Shown: positions 27,417 through 33,534 of the stretch, one piece after another | How the letters are laid out: every line of letters starts with the position of its first letter | Numbering within the stretch: position 1 is the stretch's first letter | Source of the DNA: a virus | Virus record (IMG/VR): IMGVR_UViG_3300032081_000715 | Span: 1 to 59,213 of that record | DNA: 59,213 nt | Reading direction: 5' to 3' (one strand) | Position numbers and translations under genes: made by a program | Notes under the pieces: generated by a model | The model's input: only the letters and a program-made list of their open reading frames with translations | The model's database searches: none | What the model was told of the DNA's origin: nothing

Positions 27417-28971
27417 TTTCTATTCTGATATTTGATATTACACAATCTGCTGACATGATAGTTAATGCTACACTTACAGCATTTTTAAGTGCAGACTTAG
27501 TTACAAGTACTGGATCAATAATACCAGACTCAACCATATTAACCTCTTTACTAGTTATGACATCTACACCTATGCCTTTTATAGGTCTTGGTGCCACTTG
27601 CTCCAAACCAGCATTGTCTAGTATAGTATTAAACGGTGCGGATAAAGCATTAAGTAATACCTTACCAGCTCTGCTGGTCGAAATTTTTTGGCTAGCGTTT
27701 AACAATGCTACCCCACCTCCTGGCACAATACCTTCTTGCAAAGCTGCTTTAGTTGCATATATAGCATCTTCAACTCTATCTTTCTTTTCTTTAAGCTCAA
27801 CCTTAGAGTTTGCTCCAACTTTAATTATACCAACACTACCTGATAACATAGCTAATCTGTCTTCTAGTTTCTTTTTAATAAAACCGTTTTGTTCTTCAGC
27901 TAAATGTTTATTTAATTCATCTATTCTATCTTCGATACCTTGAGTCATACCTTCAAGTGTTAATACTGTATTTTTATCGTCAGTTACGGCAAATTCAGCT
28001 TCACCTAAATATTCTGGTTTCATAAGATCTAAATCATCACCAAGTTCTTCATTTAATACTGTAGCGCCTGTAAGTATAGCTAAATCTTCTGTAGCATCTT
28101 TTTTAGTAGGACCAAAGCCAGGTAAGTCAATAATATTAACTTTTATAGTACCTTTTACTTTATTCATAAGCAACGCCGACTTTACTTGCTGTGCAACTGG
28201 TGCTACTATAAGTAAAGATCGGTTGTTCTTTATTACATACTCTAATATGTTTTGTATCTTACGTACATTAGGTATTTCAGAAGAACAAATAAAAACTAAC
28301 GGATTATCAAGTTCACATGTTTGTTTTTCTGTATTAGTAACAAAATGTGGTGATGTTAACTTACAATCTACTTTTACACCATCAACTATGTCTACGTATG
28401 TTTCTTCAGTTGGGCTCTCCTCCATGAGCACTACACCATTTTTACCAACTGTTTCGTACGCTTCTGCTATAATAGCGCCAAGTTCTTGATCGTTATTACA
28501 AGATATAGCACTAACAGACTTTAACATATCGCCTTCAACATCTATAGCTTTTTCATCTAAATAGCTAATAACGTCTTCCAGTGTTTTGTTAACTTCATCT
28601 TTAATTTCTCTGATTGTTAGATTTTCTGCGACCGCAGCATCTATTTGTTTGATTATTGCTTCAGCTAGTACAGTAGCAGTTGTTGTACCATCACCAGCTT
28701 CTTTAACTGTGTTTCTAGCTGCTTCCTTTATTAAGGTTGCACCCATATTCTCAACCGGATCATATAAGACTACGCTTTCCGCTACGGTTACACCATCTTT
28801 TGTTATGACCGGCTTGCCTCTGCCATCTTCGTAAATAACGCACTTACCTGATGCGCCTAATGTAGATTTTACGGCTTGGGCTAATTTATTAACTCCTGTG
28901 ATAACTTTGCTTTTAGCATCCTTGCCAAAAGACAAATCTTTCACCAATTCACTTGGTAAATTGTATTCCAT
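27403..28971 (-). CDS. groEL: Phage chaperonin GroEL
   Basis: The 522-aa Hsp60 homologue has the ATP-binding KSTLGASGK and ITKDGVTVA segments, the signature GDGTTTATVLAEA (93-105), an apical domain (~190-370), and a C-terminal PGGGVALLNAS region. It lacks the Gly-Gly-Met tail of bacterial GroEL and ends NIRIENASS. It sits among late structural genes, so its likely client is a capsid or tail protein. The leader is a repeated taattta AT-rich stretch without a Shine-Dalgarno sequence. Confidence 0.95.
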   Translation of the reverse strand: MEYNLPSELVKDLSFGKDAKSKVITGVNKLAQAVKSTLGASGKCVIYEDGRGKPVITKDGVTVAESVVLYDPVENMGATLIKEAARNTVKEAGDGTTTATVLAEAIIKQIDAAVAENLTIREIKDEVNKTLEDVISYLDEKAIDVEGDMLKSVSAISCNNDQELGAIIAEAYETVGKNGVVLMEESPTEETYVDIVDGVKVDCKLTSPHFVTNTEKQTCELDNPLVFICSSEIPNVRKIQNILEYVIKNNRSLLIVAPVAQQVKSALLMNKVKGTIKVNIIDLPGFGPTKKDATEDLAILTGATVLNEELGDDLDLMKPEYLGEAEFAVTDDKNTVLTLEGMTQGIEDRIDELNKHLAEEQNGFIKKKLEDRLAMLSGSVGIIKVGANSKVELKEKKDRVEDAIYATKAALQEGIVPGGGVALLNASQKISTSRAGKVLLNALSAPFNTILDNAGLEQVAPRPIKGIGVDVITSKEVNMVESGIIDPVLVTKSALKNAVSVALTIMSADCVISNIRIENASS

Positions 28972-29027
28972 AATATTTAATTTAATTTAATTTAACTTTG
29001 TAGATTTAAAGTTCTACTTCTTTTTAT

Positions 29028-29387
29028 TTAATCTTTTGGGGGACCTTGATTAACATTAGAAAGAACGTGTCTATGCCTTTTTTCTTCTGTACTTGATTTA
29101 GTCGGTAACCCGACTTCAGGGTTTTGATGATCCCCATGGTAAAGAGGGGATGCTATATTTTTAGTCATCATTGTATCTCCTCCTTCTTCTCCAACTAATG
29201 CTGAATGTATTTCATCAATCTTTGTATTCATATCGCCTGCTCCACCAGTTGCTGCTGCTCCTGCTTTACCTTTGCTACCTGGCAACATGTTTTTTAATCC
29301 TTTACCTATCGCATTTAGAAAAGGGTAAGGTGTTGAGTTACCTGATCTCATTTGAAAGGGTTTTCCACTTGATTTTTTTCTTTCCAT
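29028..29387 (-). CDS. Small late hypothetical protein with Phe-Gln-Met/Gly-rich N-terminus
   Basis: The ATG at 29387 (MERKKSSGKPFQMRSGNSTP) is preferred over an upstream one at 29429 that would overlap the previous gene; 119 aa result. The N-terminal PFQMRSGN block resembles the F-K-M signature of other small late proteins. The body is Gly/Ala-rich (KGKAGAAATGGAGD) with His/Asn near the end. Probably a virion-packaged small protein; function unknown. Confidence 0.5.
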   Translation of the reverse strand: MERKKSSGKPFQMRSGNSTPYPFLNAIGKGLKNMLPGSKGKAGAAATGGAGDMNTKIDEIHSALVGEEGGDTMMTKNIASPLYHGDHQNPEVGLPTKSSTEEKRHRHVLSNVNQGPPKD

Positions 29388-29392
29388 ATTAT

Positions 29393-29779
29393 TTATTCTG
29401 TTTCTGCTTGGATAGCTTCTGCTTCCCAAGGGTGGTTAGGATGTCCTTCTGGCCAACGGCCATTTGGTCCATCAATTATAGGTTGTCCATCTTCTTCTTT
29501 ACGCATGTAAATTTTACCTTCCCACATAACCCAGTTATCTCCGTAATCAGCTCTACCTTGCTCCATTTGCTCAGTATGCTTTAGTTCGTGTTTCATTACT
29601 TTTTTACCGAACTCGCTATTTAAATCAACGTTAGGGTCTACTTCAATAGACCCGTCGTTGTTTGCTTGAGCTACTACACCTGGACCCATGCTTCCATTAG
29701 TTGTAACTTTTTTATTAGTAAAAGAAACATCTTTAGGAAATTTTATTCCACGTTTTTCAGATCCAAGCTTAAATGCCAT
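29393..29779 (-). CDS. Minimal zinc-metallopeptidase-like protein (HExxH)
   Basis: The 128-aa protein starts MAFKLGSEKRGIKFPKDVSF and carries HELKH at residues 64-68 in the context KKVMKHELKHTEQMEQ. This is an HExxH zinc motif of the kind seen in DUF4157-like peptidases, and a later Glu-rich segment (WEAEAIQAE) could supply a third ligand. It is very small for a protease. The N-terminus shares the MAFK start of other small late proteins, so it may be a virion component. Activity is inferred from one motif. Confidence 0.6.
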   Translation of the reverse strand: MAFKLGSEKRGIKFPKDVSFTNKKVTTNGSMGPGVVAQANNDGSIEVDPNVDLNSEFGKKVMKHELKHTEQMEQGRADYGDNWVMWEGKIYMRKEEDGQPIIDGPNGRWPEGHPNHPWEAEAIQAETE

Positions 29780-29781
29780 TT

Positions 29782-29976
29782 TTATTTTTTAGCATTTTTA
29801 TCATCCATTTTTTTCATATGACTCATTTCCATAGCTGAATGTTTTTTCATATGACTCATTTCCATAGCTGAATCATGCATTTTTTTGTTATGTGTTGTTC
29901 CATAAATTTTAGAAAGCGGTGATGCTGCTTCACTTTTAGCAAACATTGCCTTATAGTAGCTTGTATTTTTGTTCAT
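29782..29976 (-). CDS. Met/His-rich small protein with internal repeat
   Basis: The 64-aa protein contains a tandem 11-residue repeat, HxSAMEMSHMKK, then a Lys/Asp tail. Met and His clusters of this type can bind copper or other soft metals, but no homologue is known to me. It lies 2 nt after the metallopeptidase-like gene start region in the same operon and may be a small virion-internal protein. Confidence 0.5.
   Translation of the reverse strand: MNKNTSYYKAMFAKSEAASPLSKIYGTTHNKKMHDSAMEMSHMKKHSAMEMSHMKKMDDKNAKK
29809..29873. repeat. Tandem 33-bp repeat, two copies
   Basis: Two nearly identical units (29809-29841 and 29842-29873, core catatgactcatttccatag) encode the duplicated SAMEMSHMKK block of the Met/His-rich small protein. 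The near-perfect DNA identity implies recent duplication. Confidence 0.9.
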
Positions 29977-29983
29977 TTTTTAA

Positions 29984-30277
29984 TTATTTAAAGGTTTTGA
30001 CCACTTTTGGGCCTTTAATGTACTCTAATTTTTTAGTAAAGTGCTCTACACTGCCGTTTATTGCGGCTTCTGCGCCTTCCATTGTCTCTCTTCGCGTAAT
30101 ATCTACCCAAGAATCGTTATTTTCGGGCTTATTTACCTCAGTTTGGTAGTACCCGTTGGGTAATTGCGTAATTCTCCAGTTCTTTTTAGTGGCTAAATGC
30201 TTCCATTCTGCCATTTGTTTCTCTGAAATTTTAGGTTCTGTAGTATAATTACTACTTTTATAGTATATGTATGTCAT
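29984..30277 (-). CDS. Small late hypothetical protein
   Basis: The 97-aa protein contains ATKKNWRITQLPNGYYQTEV, which reads like a small alpha/beta domain, and a helical C-terminus. I recall similar WRIxQLPNGYYQTE proteins in marine phages without assigned function. It lies between the beta-rich virion paralogues and the Met/His-rich peptide. Confidence 0.55.
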   Translation of the reverse strand: MTYIYYKSSNYTTEPKISEKQMAEWKHLATKKNWRITQLPNGYYQTEVNKPENNDSWVDITRRETMEGAEAAINGSVEHFTKKLEYIKGPKVVKTFK

Positions 30278-30320
30278 TGTTTTTGGTTTTAATTATTAAT
30301 TGGTATAAGGATTTTCCTTA

Positions 30321-30725
30321 TTATTGATCTGTTCCGAAAACCATCCACTCTACAGTAGGATCACTACCGTTTGGTGCGTAGGCCTTTAATGTTTTGTCAC
30401 CGTGCATTGGTACAAAAGCAAAGTCCCCACCATTCAACTGCATCCAAATAGGGTCTCCAGTGGTTGTATCGTTGTATATATATATTTTATTAGCGGCTGT
30501 AGTATCTGTATTTTTAACATATAAATAAGCTATTGCGGCGTAATCGTCTGCTGTGTACAGTGTAACTTGACCTGAAGCGGTTCCTTTAGCTGTCGATGTA
30601 ATTTTTTCTCTTGCTAGACCCGTAGAGTTTCTTGTATCAGTATGAGTAAACTGAGTTGAAAAAGATATAGCATCAGAAATTAAATCTGTACTTGCTAATG
30701 TTAATGTACCTGTTGTTGTAGCCAT
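30321..30725 (-). CDS. Beta-rich virion protein, paralogue A
   Basis: The 134-aa protein starts MATTTGTLTLASTDLISDAI and is Thr/Ser/Asp-rich with a strand pattern ending FVPMHGDKTLKAYAPNGSDP. It shares start and layout (MAT-x-T-x-TLTLA, then SDA[IL]SFS) with the adjacent 131-aa protein, so the two are tandem paralogues. Likely decoration, fibre or head-surface proteins. No catalytic residues seen. Confidence 0.6.
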   Translation of the reverse strand: MATTTGTLTLASTDLISDAISFSTQFTHTDTRNSTGLAREKITSTAKGTASGQVTLYTADDYAAIAYLYVKNTDTTAANKIYIYNDTTTGDPIWMQLNGGDFAFVPMHGDKTLKAYAPNGSDPTVEWMVFGTDQ

Positions 30726-30740
30726 ATTTTTATATTTATT

Positions 30741-31136
30741 TTACGTTTCTGTATAGTAAGCACATTCTACTAGTACAGTATGTGAACTAGAAGATATACC
30801 TGTTATCTCAGTACTTGCTTGAGCAGGAAAATATGCAAATTCTTCTGGTCCAAGACTAAGACCAGCTGTTCCACCAAAGTTAATTATTAGGTTATTAGTA
30901 GTTGATGTAGATCCATCGCTTTGTTTTCCTGTATGTTTTATGTACGTATATTTAATACCTGCGCTTGAAGGAACAAGTACTGTATTTCCTCCACCGCCAG
31001 CGGCAACAGCTTTTTTAGATAAACCTTTAATAGGTGGTGATACATTGAGTGTATCTGTCACCGAGAAACTTAAAGCATCAGAAGATACTTCACCTGCGGC
31101 TGCAGCTAATGTTAATGTAGGTGTTAATGTTGCCAT
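30741..31136 (-). CDS. Beta-rich virion protein, paralogue B (first late gene)
   Basis: The 131-aa protein starts MATLTPTLTLAAAAGEVSSD and contains SDALSFSVTDTLNVSPPIKG, paralogous to its downstream neighbour. Both end in a hydrophobic strand (FAYFP... / FAFVP...). It is the first minus-strand gene after the divergent control region, so it is probably the first gene of a late transcript. Its leader is AT-rich (aataaatacgaatATG) without a Shine-Dalgarno sequence. Confidence 0.6.
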   Translation of the reverse strand: MATLTPTLTLAAAAGEVSSDALSFSVTDTLNVSPPIKGLSKKAVAAGGGGNTVLVPSSAGIKYTYIKHTGKQSDGSTSTTNNLIINFGGTAGLSLGPEEFAYFPAQASTEITGISSSSHTVLVECAYYTET

Positions 31137-31230
31137 ATTCGTATTATTTATTCTTTGTTGTACAAATAAGATAATTACATAGTGATCGTCATATTTACTC
31201 CCGTATTGTAAATATAGAACCCGGGTGCAT

Positions 31231-31257
31231 CCCCTCCTCCCCTACACACCCACCCCC
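31231..31257 (-). other. Putative G-quadruplex sequence
   Basis: On the minus strand the tract reads G5-T-G3-TGTGTA-G4-AGGA-G4: four runs of at least three G with loops of 1, 6 and 4 nt. That satisfies the usual intramolecular quadruplex pattern. A further GGG follows 9 nt downstream. Such a run is exceptional in this AT-rich sequence. It lies about 95-120 nt upstream of the first late gene. Confidence 0.6.
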
Positions 31258-31333
31258 ACCACCAAACCCAATATATTTACCCAGTCCCATCCATTTTATT
31301 TCTATTCAATATTATCAATATCATTTTCACTTT

Positions 31334-31363
31334 ACAATATAAATACGAATACACTTTGATAAT
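31334..31363 (+). promoter_or_regulatory. Early motif copy 1 (ACAAWHT-AAATACG-N10-GATAAT)
   Basis: ACAATAT + AAATACG (31341-31347) + 10 nt + GATAAT (31358-31363). It is 61 nt before the ATG of the first early gene. The 17-nt offset between the two boxes is the same in all seven copies. Confidence 0.7.
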
Positions 31364-31423
31364 ATAAATGTAAAACAACTAACAACTAATATAATATAAT
31401 AATAATAACTTAAATATAATAAT

Positions 31424-31642
31424 ATGAAGTCAAATAGATTTGTAATAAGAAAATCCTTAATAGGTAAAGATGTAGTAGTAGAATTCACTAACAAGAAAGG
31501 TGAAGACGTAAAGTATAATCATGATGAAGTGTATAACACTCACAAAGAAAGATTCGATGCGATGAACTGTTTCGCTAAGTATAAGTCGTACACTAATACT
31601 AACGCTATGCCCGCTTTCTGTAGAGATATGAAGATATCATAG
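31424..31642 (+). CDS. Early small protein, paralogue 1
   Basis: The 72-aa basic protein contains RFVIRKSLIGKDVVVEFTNK, then YNHDEVYNTHKERFDAM, and KYKSYTNTNAMPAFCRD. It is clearly paralogous to the 76-aa protein at 32090, sharing RFV-R-SL-G, YNHD-V, AM-C-AKYKSYT and N-x-[IM]P. As the first gene after the divergent region it is likely expressed immediately on infection, perhaps a host-takeover protein. Function unknown. Confidence 0.7.
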   Translation: MKSNRFVIRKSLIGKDVVVEFTNKKGEDVKYNHDEVYNTHKERFDAMNCFAKYKSYTNTNAMPAFCRDMKIS

Positions 31643-31796
31643 TAATATCTCTACTAAATACTGTGACAATAGGTAGTTACTCTAAGTACTTATAATGCTA
31701 ATGTCATACTATTAATAATAACTTTCATTATACAATGAGAGAAGTGGCGGAGTATGCGCTAACAAAAATAAATGTATAAACAAATAATATACTTTT

Positions 31797-31826
31797 ACAA
31801 ACTAAATACGGAAGAGCAAAGATAAT
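31797..31826 (+). promoter_or_regulatory. Early motif copy 2
   Basis: ACAAACT + AAATACG (31804-31810) + 10 nt + GATAAT (31821-31826), 25 nt before the ATG at 31852. The ~150 nt before it (31643-31796) carry no convincing ORF. The downstream leader aataaaataaatagttATGG is repeated after copy 3. Confidence 0.75.
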
Positions 31827-31851
31827 AATAATGTAAATAAAATAAATAGTT

Positions 31852-32022
31852 ATGGATTTAAAAAAATACTTAATAAATATGATACTAATGTTCGATGGAC
31901 ACGAGTATACTAAAATGGAATTATACACTAAAACATGTATACAATTATCAAGAATAAAAGATGATTTACTAATGCGAGATGATGTTAGTGTAAAAGATGA
32001 GTATGTTTGTACAGTAATATAA
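31852..32022 (+). CDS. Early small hypothetical protein (56 aa)
   Basis: The ATG at 31852 opens a 56-aa frame (MDLKKYLINMILMFDGHEYT...) ending at 32022. It is helical, with a charged C-terminal half (RIKDDLLMRDDVSVKDEY). It has its own early motif 25 nt upstream and the same leader as the next gene. No known motif. Confidence 0.6.
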   Translation: MDLKKYLINMILMFDGHEYTKMELYTKTCIQLSRIKDDLLMRDDVSVKDEYVCTVI

Positions 32023-32023
32023 T

Positions 32024-32053
32024 ACAAAATAAATACGATAAAGTAAAGATAAT
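32024..32053 (+). promoter_or_regulatory. Early motif copy 3
   Basis: ACAAAAT + AAATACG (32031-32037) + 10 nt + GATAAT (32048-32053), starting 2 nt after the previous stop codon and 36 nt before the ATG at 32090. Confidence 0.75.
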
Positions 32054-32089
32054 AATAATATAAAGTTTAATACAATAAAATAAATAGTT

Positions 32090-32320
32090 ATGGAAAATAC
32101 AATTTCAAGTAAAAGATTTGTGGTAAGACAATCACTAGTCGGTCAAAATAAAACAATTAATGTTACTTTTAAAAATGGCAAAACTGCCACTTATAATCAC
32201 GATAAAGTATTCGCTATCATGAAAGATAAACTTGAAGCGATGGCTTGTTGGGCGAAGTATAAAAGTTATACTGCGAGTAATAACATACCAATGATGGTAA
32301 GAAATGAAGATATTGCCTAA
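32090..32320 (+). CDS. Early small protein, paralogue 2
   Basis: The 76-aa protein is paralogous to the one at 31424: RFVVRQSLVGQNKTINVTFK, YNHDKVFAIMKDKLEAMACW, AKYKSYTASNNIPMM. The pair and their near-identical promoter/leader units indicate a local duplication that included the control region. Function unknown; a small two-part alpha/beta fold is likely. Confidence 0.7.
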   Translation: MENTISSKRFVVRQSLVGQNKTINVTFKNGKTATYNHDKVFAIMKDKLEAMACWAKYKSYTASNNIPMMVRNEDIA

Positions 32321-32499
32321 TGAAGCGTAAGTTTTCACACGAGGAAATCGTAGTAACGTCAGTACTCGTGATATGCTCAAGTAGTTTTTTCTACTACCTC
32401 GCTTTGTTTGTTTACAATATGGTAACAAATGGCGTACATATGAACATATAGTTGTAGTTCCACTTGTTTAGCAACTAAAAATAATACGAATGAGTAAAA

Positions 32500-32540
32500 G
32501 GTAGTAATGGTTTAAGTGAGTTCGATTCTCACCACTACCA
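32500..32540 (+). ncRNA. Mini tRNA-like element (acceptor + T-arm only)
   Basis: Acceptor strand ggtagta (32500-32506) faces cactacc (32533-32539), 6 of 7 paired, with a discriminator A at 32540. The T-arm is gtgag-ttcgatt-ctcac with a consensus T-loop. Only nine nucleotides separate acceptor and T-arm, so there is no D-arm or anticodon arm and it cannot be an ordinary tRNA. The gene-free stretch before it (32321-32499) has further hairpins: cacgag/ctcgtg, agtag/ctact and agttg/caact. Confidence 0.55.
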
Positions 32541-32555
32541 CTTAAATTTAATAAT

Positions 32556-32834
32556 ATGATAGATAACTGTATGAGAAATACGTTTGGAGTACTCACTAAT
32601 AGGTGTAGTATTGAAGATATTCTTAATCAGTATGAAGGTAAAGATGCTATGTTTTATGGTAATCCACTCGATCTTCAAACTGATGAGTTGCAAGATATGC
32701 TTGAATACTTTGAAAATACTGAAGAATATGAGTACTGTAGCGAACTAAAAGAGTTAATTGATGCTAAAAATATAGCAGATATTGATATGTTTTTAGATAA
32801 ATTAGCAAGTAATAATGGTAAAACACTATATTAA
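32556..32834 (+). CDS. Small early protein with UVR-like helical hairpin
   Basis: The 92-aa acidic protein contains LQDMLEYFENTEEYEYCSEL followed by KELIDAKN. This resembles the UVR helical hairpin (E-x-Y-E-x-[AC]-x-x-[LI]-[KR]) of UvrB/UvrC and several small phage proteins. That suggests a protein-protein interaction role, unproven. It follows the mini tRNA-like element by 15 nt and precedes the lipoprotein gene by 1 nt. Confidence 0.65.
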   Translation: MIDNCMRNTFGVLTNRCSIEDILNQYEGKDAMFYGNPLDLQTDELQDMLEYFENTEEYEYCSELKELIDAKNIADIDMFLDKLASNNGKTLY

Positions 32835-32835
32835 T

Positions 32836-32955
32836 ATGAAGAAAATACTATTTTTATTAACAATTATAGCACTAACTTCTTGTTCTACACAAAATTTAGC
32901 GCTTAATTATGAAAGTCCATCACTTGATTGTGAAAACTGCGACGAGATTGACTAA
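32836..32955 (+). CDS. Tiny putative lipoprotein (39 aa)
   Basis: ATG 32836 to TAA 32955 encodes MKKILFLLTIIALTSC..., a lipoprotein signal peptide with lipobox LTSC (Cys16). A 23-residue acidic mature part ends CENCDEID. It starts 1 nt after the previous stop. Small early phage lipoproteins such as Llp of T5 block receptors to prevent superinfection, so that role is a reasonable hypothesis. Composition and spacing support it being real. Confidence 0.6.
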   Translation: MKKILFLLTIIALTSCSTQNLALNYESPSLDCENCDEID

Positions 32956-32965
32956 AATCTCACTT

Positions 32966-33039
32966 GGTTGAGTAGCTTAACTGGATAAAGCAACAGCCTT
33001 CTAAGCTGTAGAGTGTAGGTTCGAGTCCTACCTCAATCA
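32966..33039 (+). tRNA. tRNA-Arg (anticodon TCT)
   Basis: A complete 74-nt cloverleaf: acceptor ggttgag/ctcaatc (one G-U), D-arm gctt/aagc with GG in the loop, anticodon stem acagc/gctgt with loop cttctaa giving TCT, a 5-nt variable region, T-arm gtagg-ttcgagt-cctac and discriminator A. CCA is not encoded. It would read AGA/AGG, the preferred Arg codons of this AT-rich genome. Early motif copy 4 begins at its last base. Confidence 0.93.
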
Positions 33040-33068
33040 CAATATAAATACGAACACTATAAGATAAT
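33039..33068 (+). promoter_or_regulatory. Early motif copy 4
   Basis: ACAATAT + AAATACG (33046-33052) + 10 nt + GATAAT (33063-33068). It begins at the discriminator base of the tRNA-Arg. The ATG of the next gene is only 6 nt after GATAAT. Confidence 0.75.
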
Positions 33069-33074
33069 AATAAT

Positions 33075-33218
33075 ATGAGATATGAATGTAAATATTGCGG
33101 TAAAAATATGACTTCACTAGTTCTTATGCAACTAGAAGGCAAAATAACTAAAGAAGAAGTTGAAAATTACTGCAAACTAAATGGATGTAAGCGTGAAAAA
33201 CAAGAGAATAACTATTAA
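33075..33218 (+). CDS. Small Cys-rich putative zinc-ribbon protein (47 aa)
   Basis: ATG 33075, stop 33218. It begins MRYECKYCGKN (CxxC) and has a second pair C-x4-C (YCKLNGCKRE), consistent with a small zinc finger. The start codon lies directly after early motif copy 4. No specific function. Confidence 0.6.
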   Translation: MRYECKYCGKNMTSLVLMQLEGKITKEEVENYCKLNGCKREKQENNY

Positions 33219-33336
33219 AATAGAGTCAAAAGAATATCGAAAAGGTAATCCTTTTTGGCAATTCTCTCGTTTCAAGCGTGTTCATAAGAGTAAAAAGACT
33301 TATAGTCGTAAGAAAAAACATAAAAATTATGAGTAA
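33181..33336 (+). CDS. Very basic micro-protein (51 aa)
   Basis: The frame starts at ATG 33181 (or GTG 33193) inside the 3' end of the zinc-ribbon gene. It encodes a Lys/Arg-rich, disordered-looking peptide ending TYSRKKKHKNYE and overlaps the next ATG by 8 nt (ATGAGTAA). Basic composition and tight overlap favour a real nucleic-acid-binding micro-protein. The 38-nt overlap at the 5' end leaves some doubt. Confidence 0.5.
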   Translation: MDVSVKNKRITIKIESKEYRKGNPFWQFSRFKRVHKSKKTYSRKKKHKNYE

Positions 33337-33532
33337 ATTAAAAACATTAGAAGAATTACTGCAAAATCACGACTGGTTTTACCAATATAGTGATGATTAT
33401 AGTGTATACGAGCGTGGTCAAAACGCTTGGAAAACTATAAGTAAAGTAATGGAAGCGCTAGATGATGCTGGTTTAAGTGATGAATCTAATGCTTTATATG
33501 AAAAATATTTACCAAAACAACTAAAATATTAA
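33329..33532 (+). CDS. Small early hypothetical protein (67 aa)
   Basis: ATG 33329 (MSKLKTLEELLQNHDWFYQY...) is preferred to an upstream GTG at 33278, which would overlap the basic micro-gene out of frame. The protein is helical and acidic with YEKYLPKQLKY at the end. I do not recognise it. It precedes the 190-aa gene by 2 nt. Confidence 0.6.
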   Translation: MSKLKTLEELLQNHDWFYQYSDDYSVYERGQNAWKTISKVMEALDDAGLSDESNALYEKYLPKQLKY

Positions 33533-33534
33533 TT

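Larger units (their letters stand above)
31137..31423. other. Divergent control region between late (minus) and early (plus) blocks
   Basis: This is a 287-nt non-coding segment between oppositely oriented genes. It contains a C-rich tract (31219-31270) that stands out from the AT-rich genome, an AT-rich stretch with many short TA repeats before the first early gene, and the first copy of the early motif (31334-31363). It is the only place in the window where transcription diverges, so promoters for both directions and possibly a replication origin are expected here. Confidence 0.7.

Noticed and set aside
27455-27943. 162-aa plus-strand ORF antisense to groEL
   Set aside because: Shadow frame of a well-conserved gene; Ser/Leu/Thr-rich artefact of its codon use.
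29171-29584. 137-aa plus-strand ORF
   Set aside because: Antisense to the 119- and 128-aa late genes; Leu/Phe-rich composition typical of shadow frames here.
31735-31761. Segment gagagaagtggcggagtatgcgctaac resembling the 5' half of a class II tRNA
   Set aside because: No matching 3' acceptor strand, anticodon arm or T-arm found downstream.
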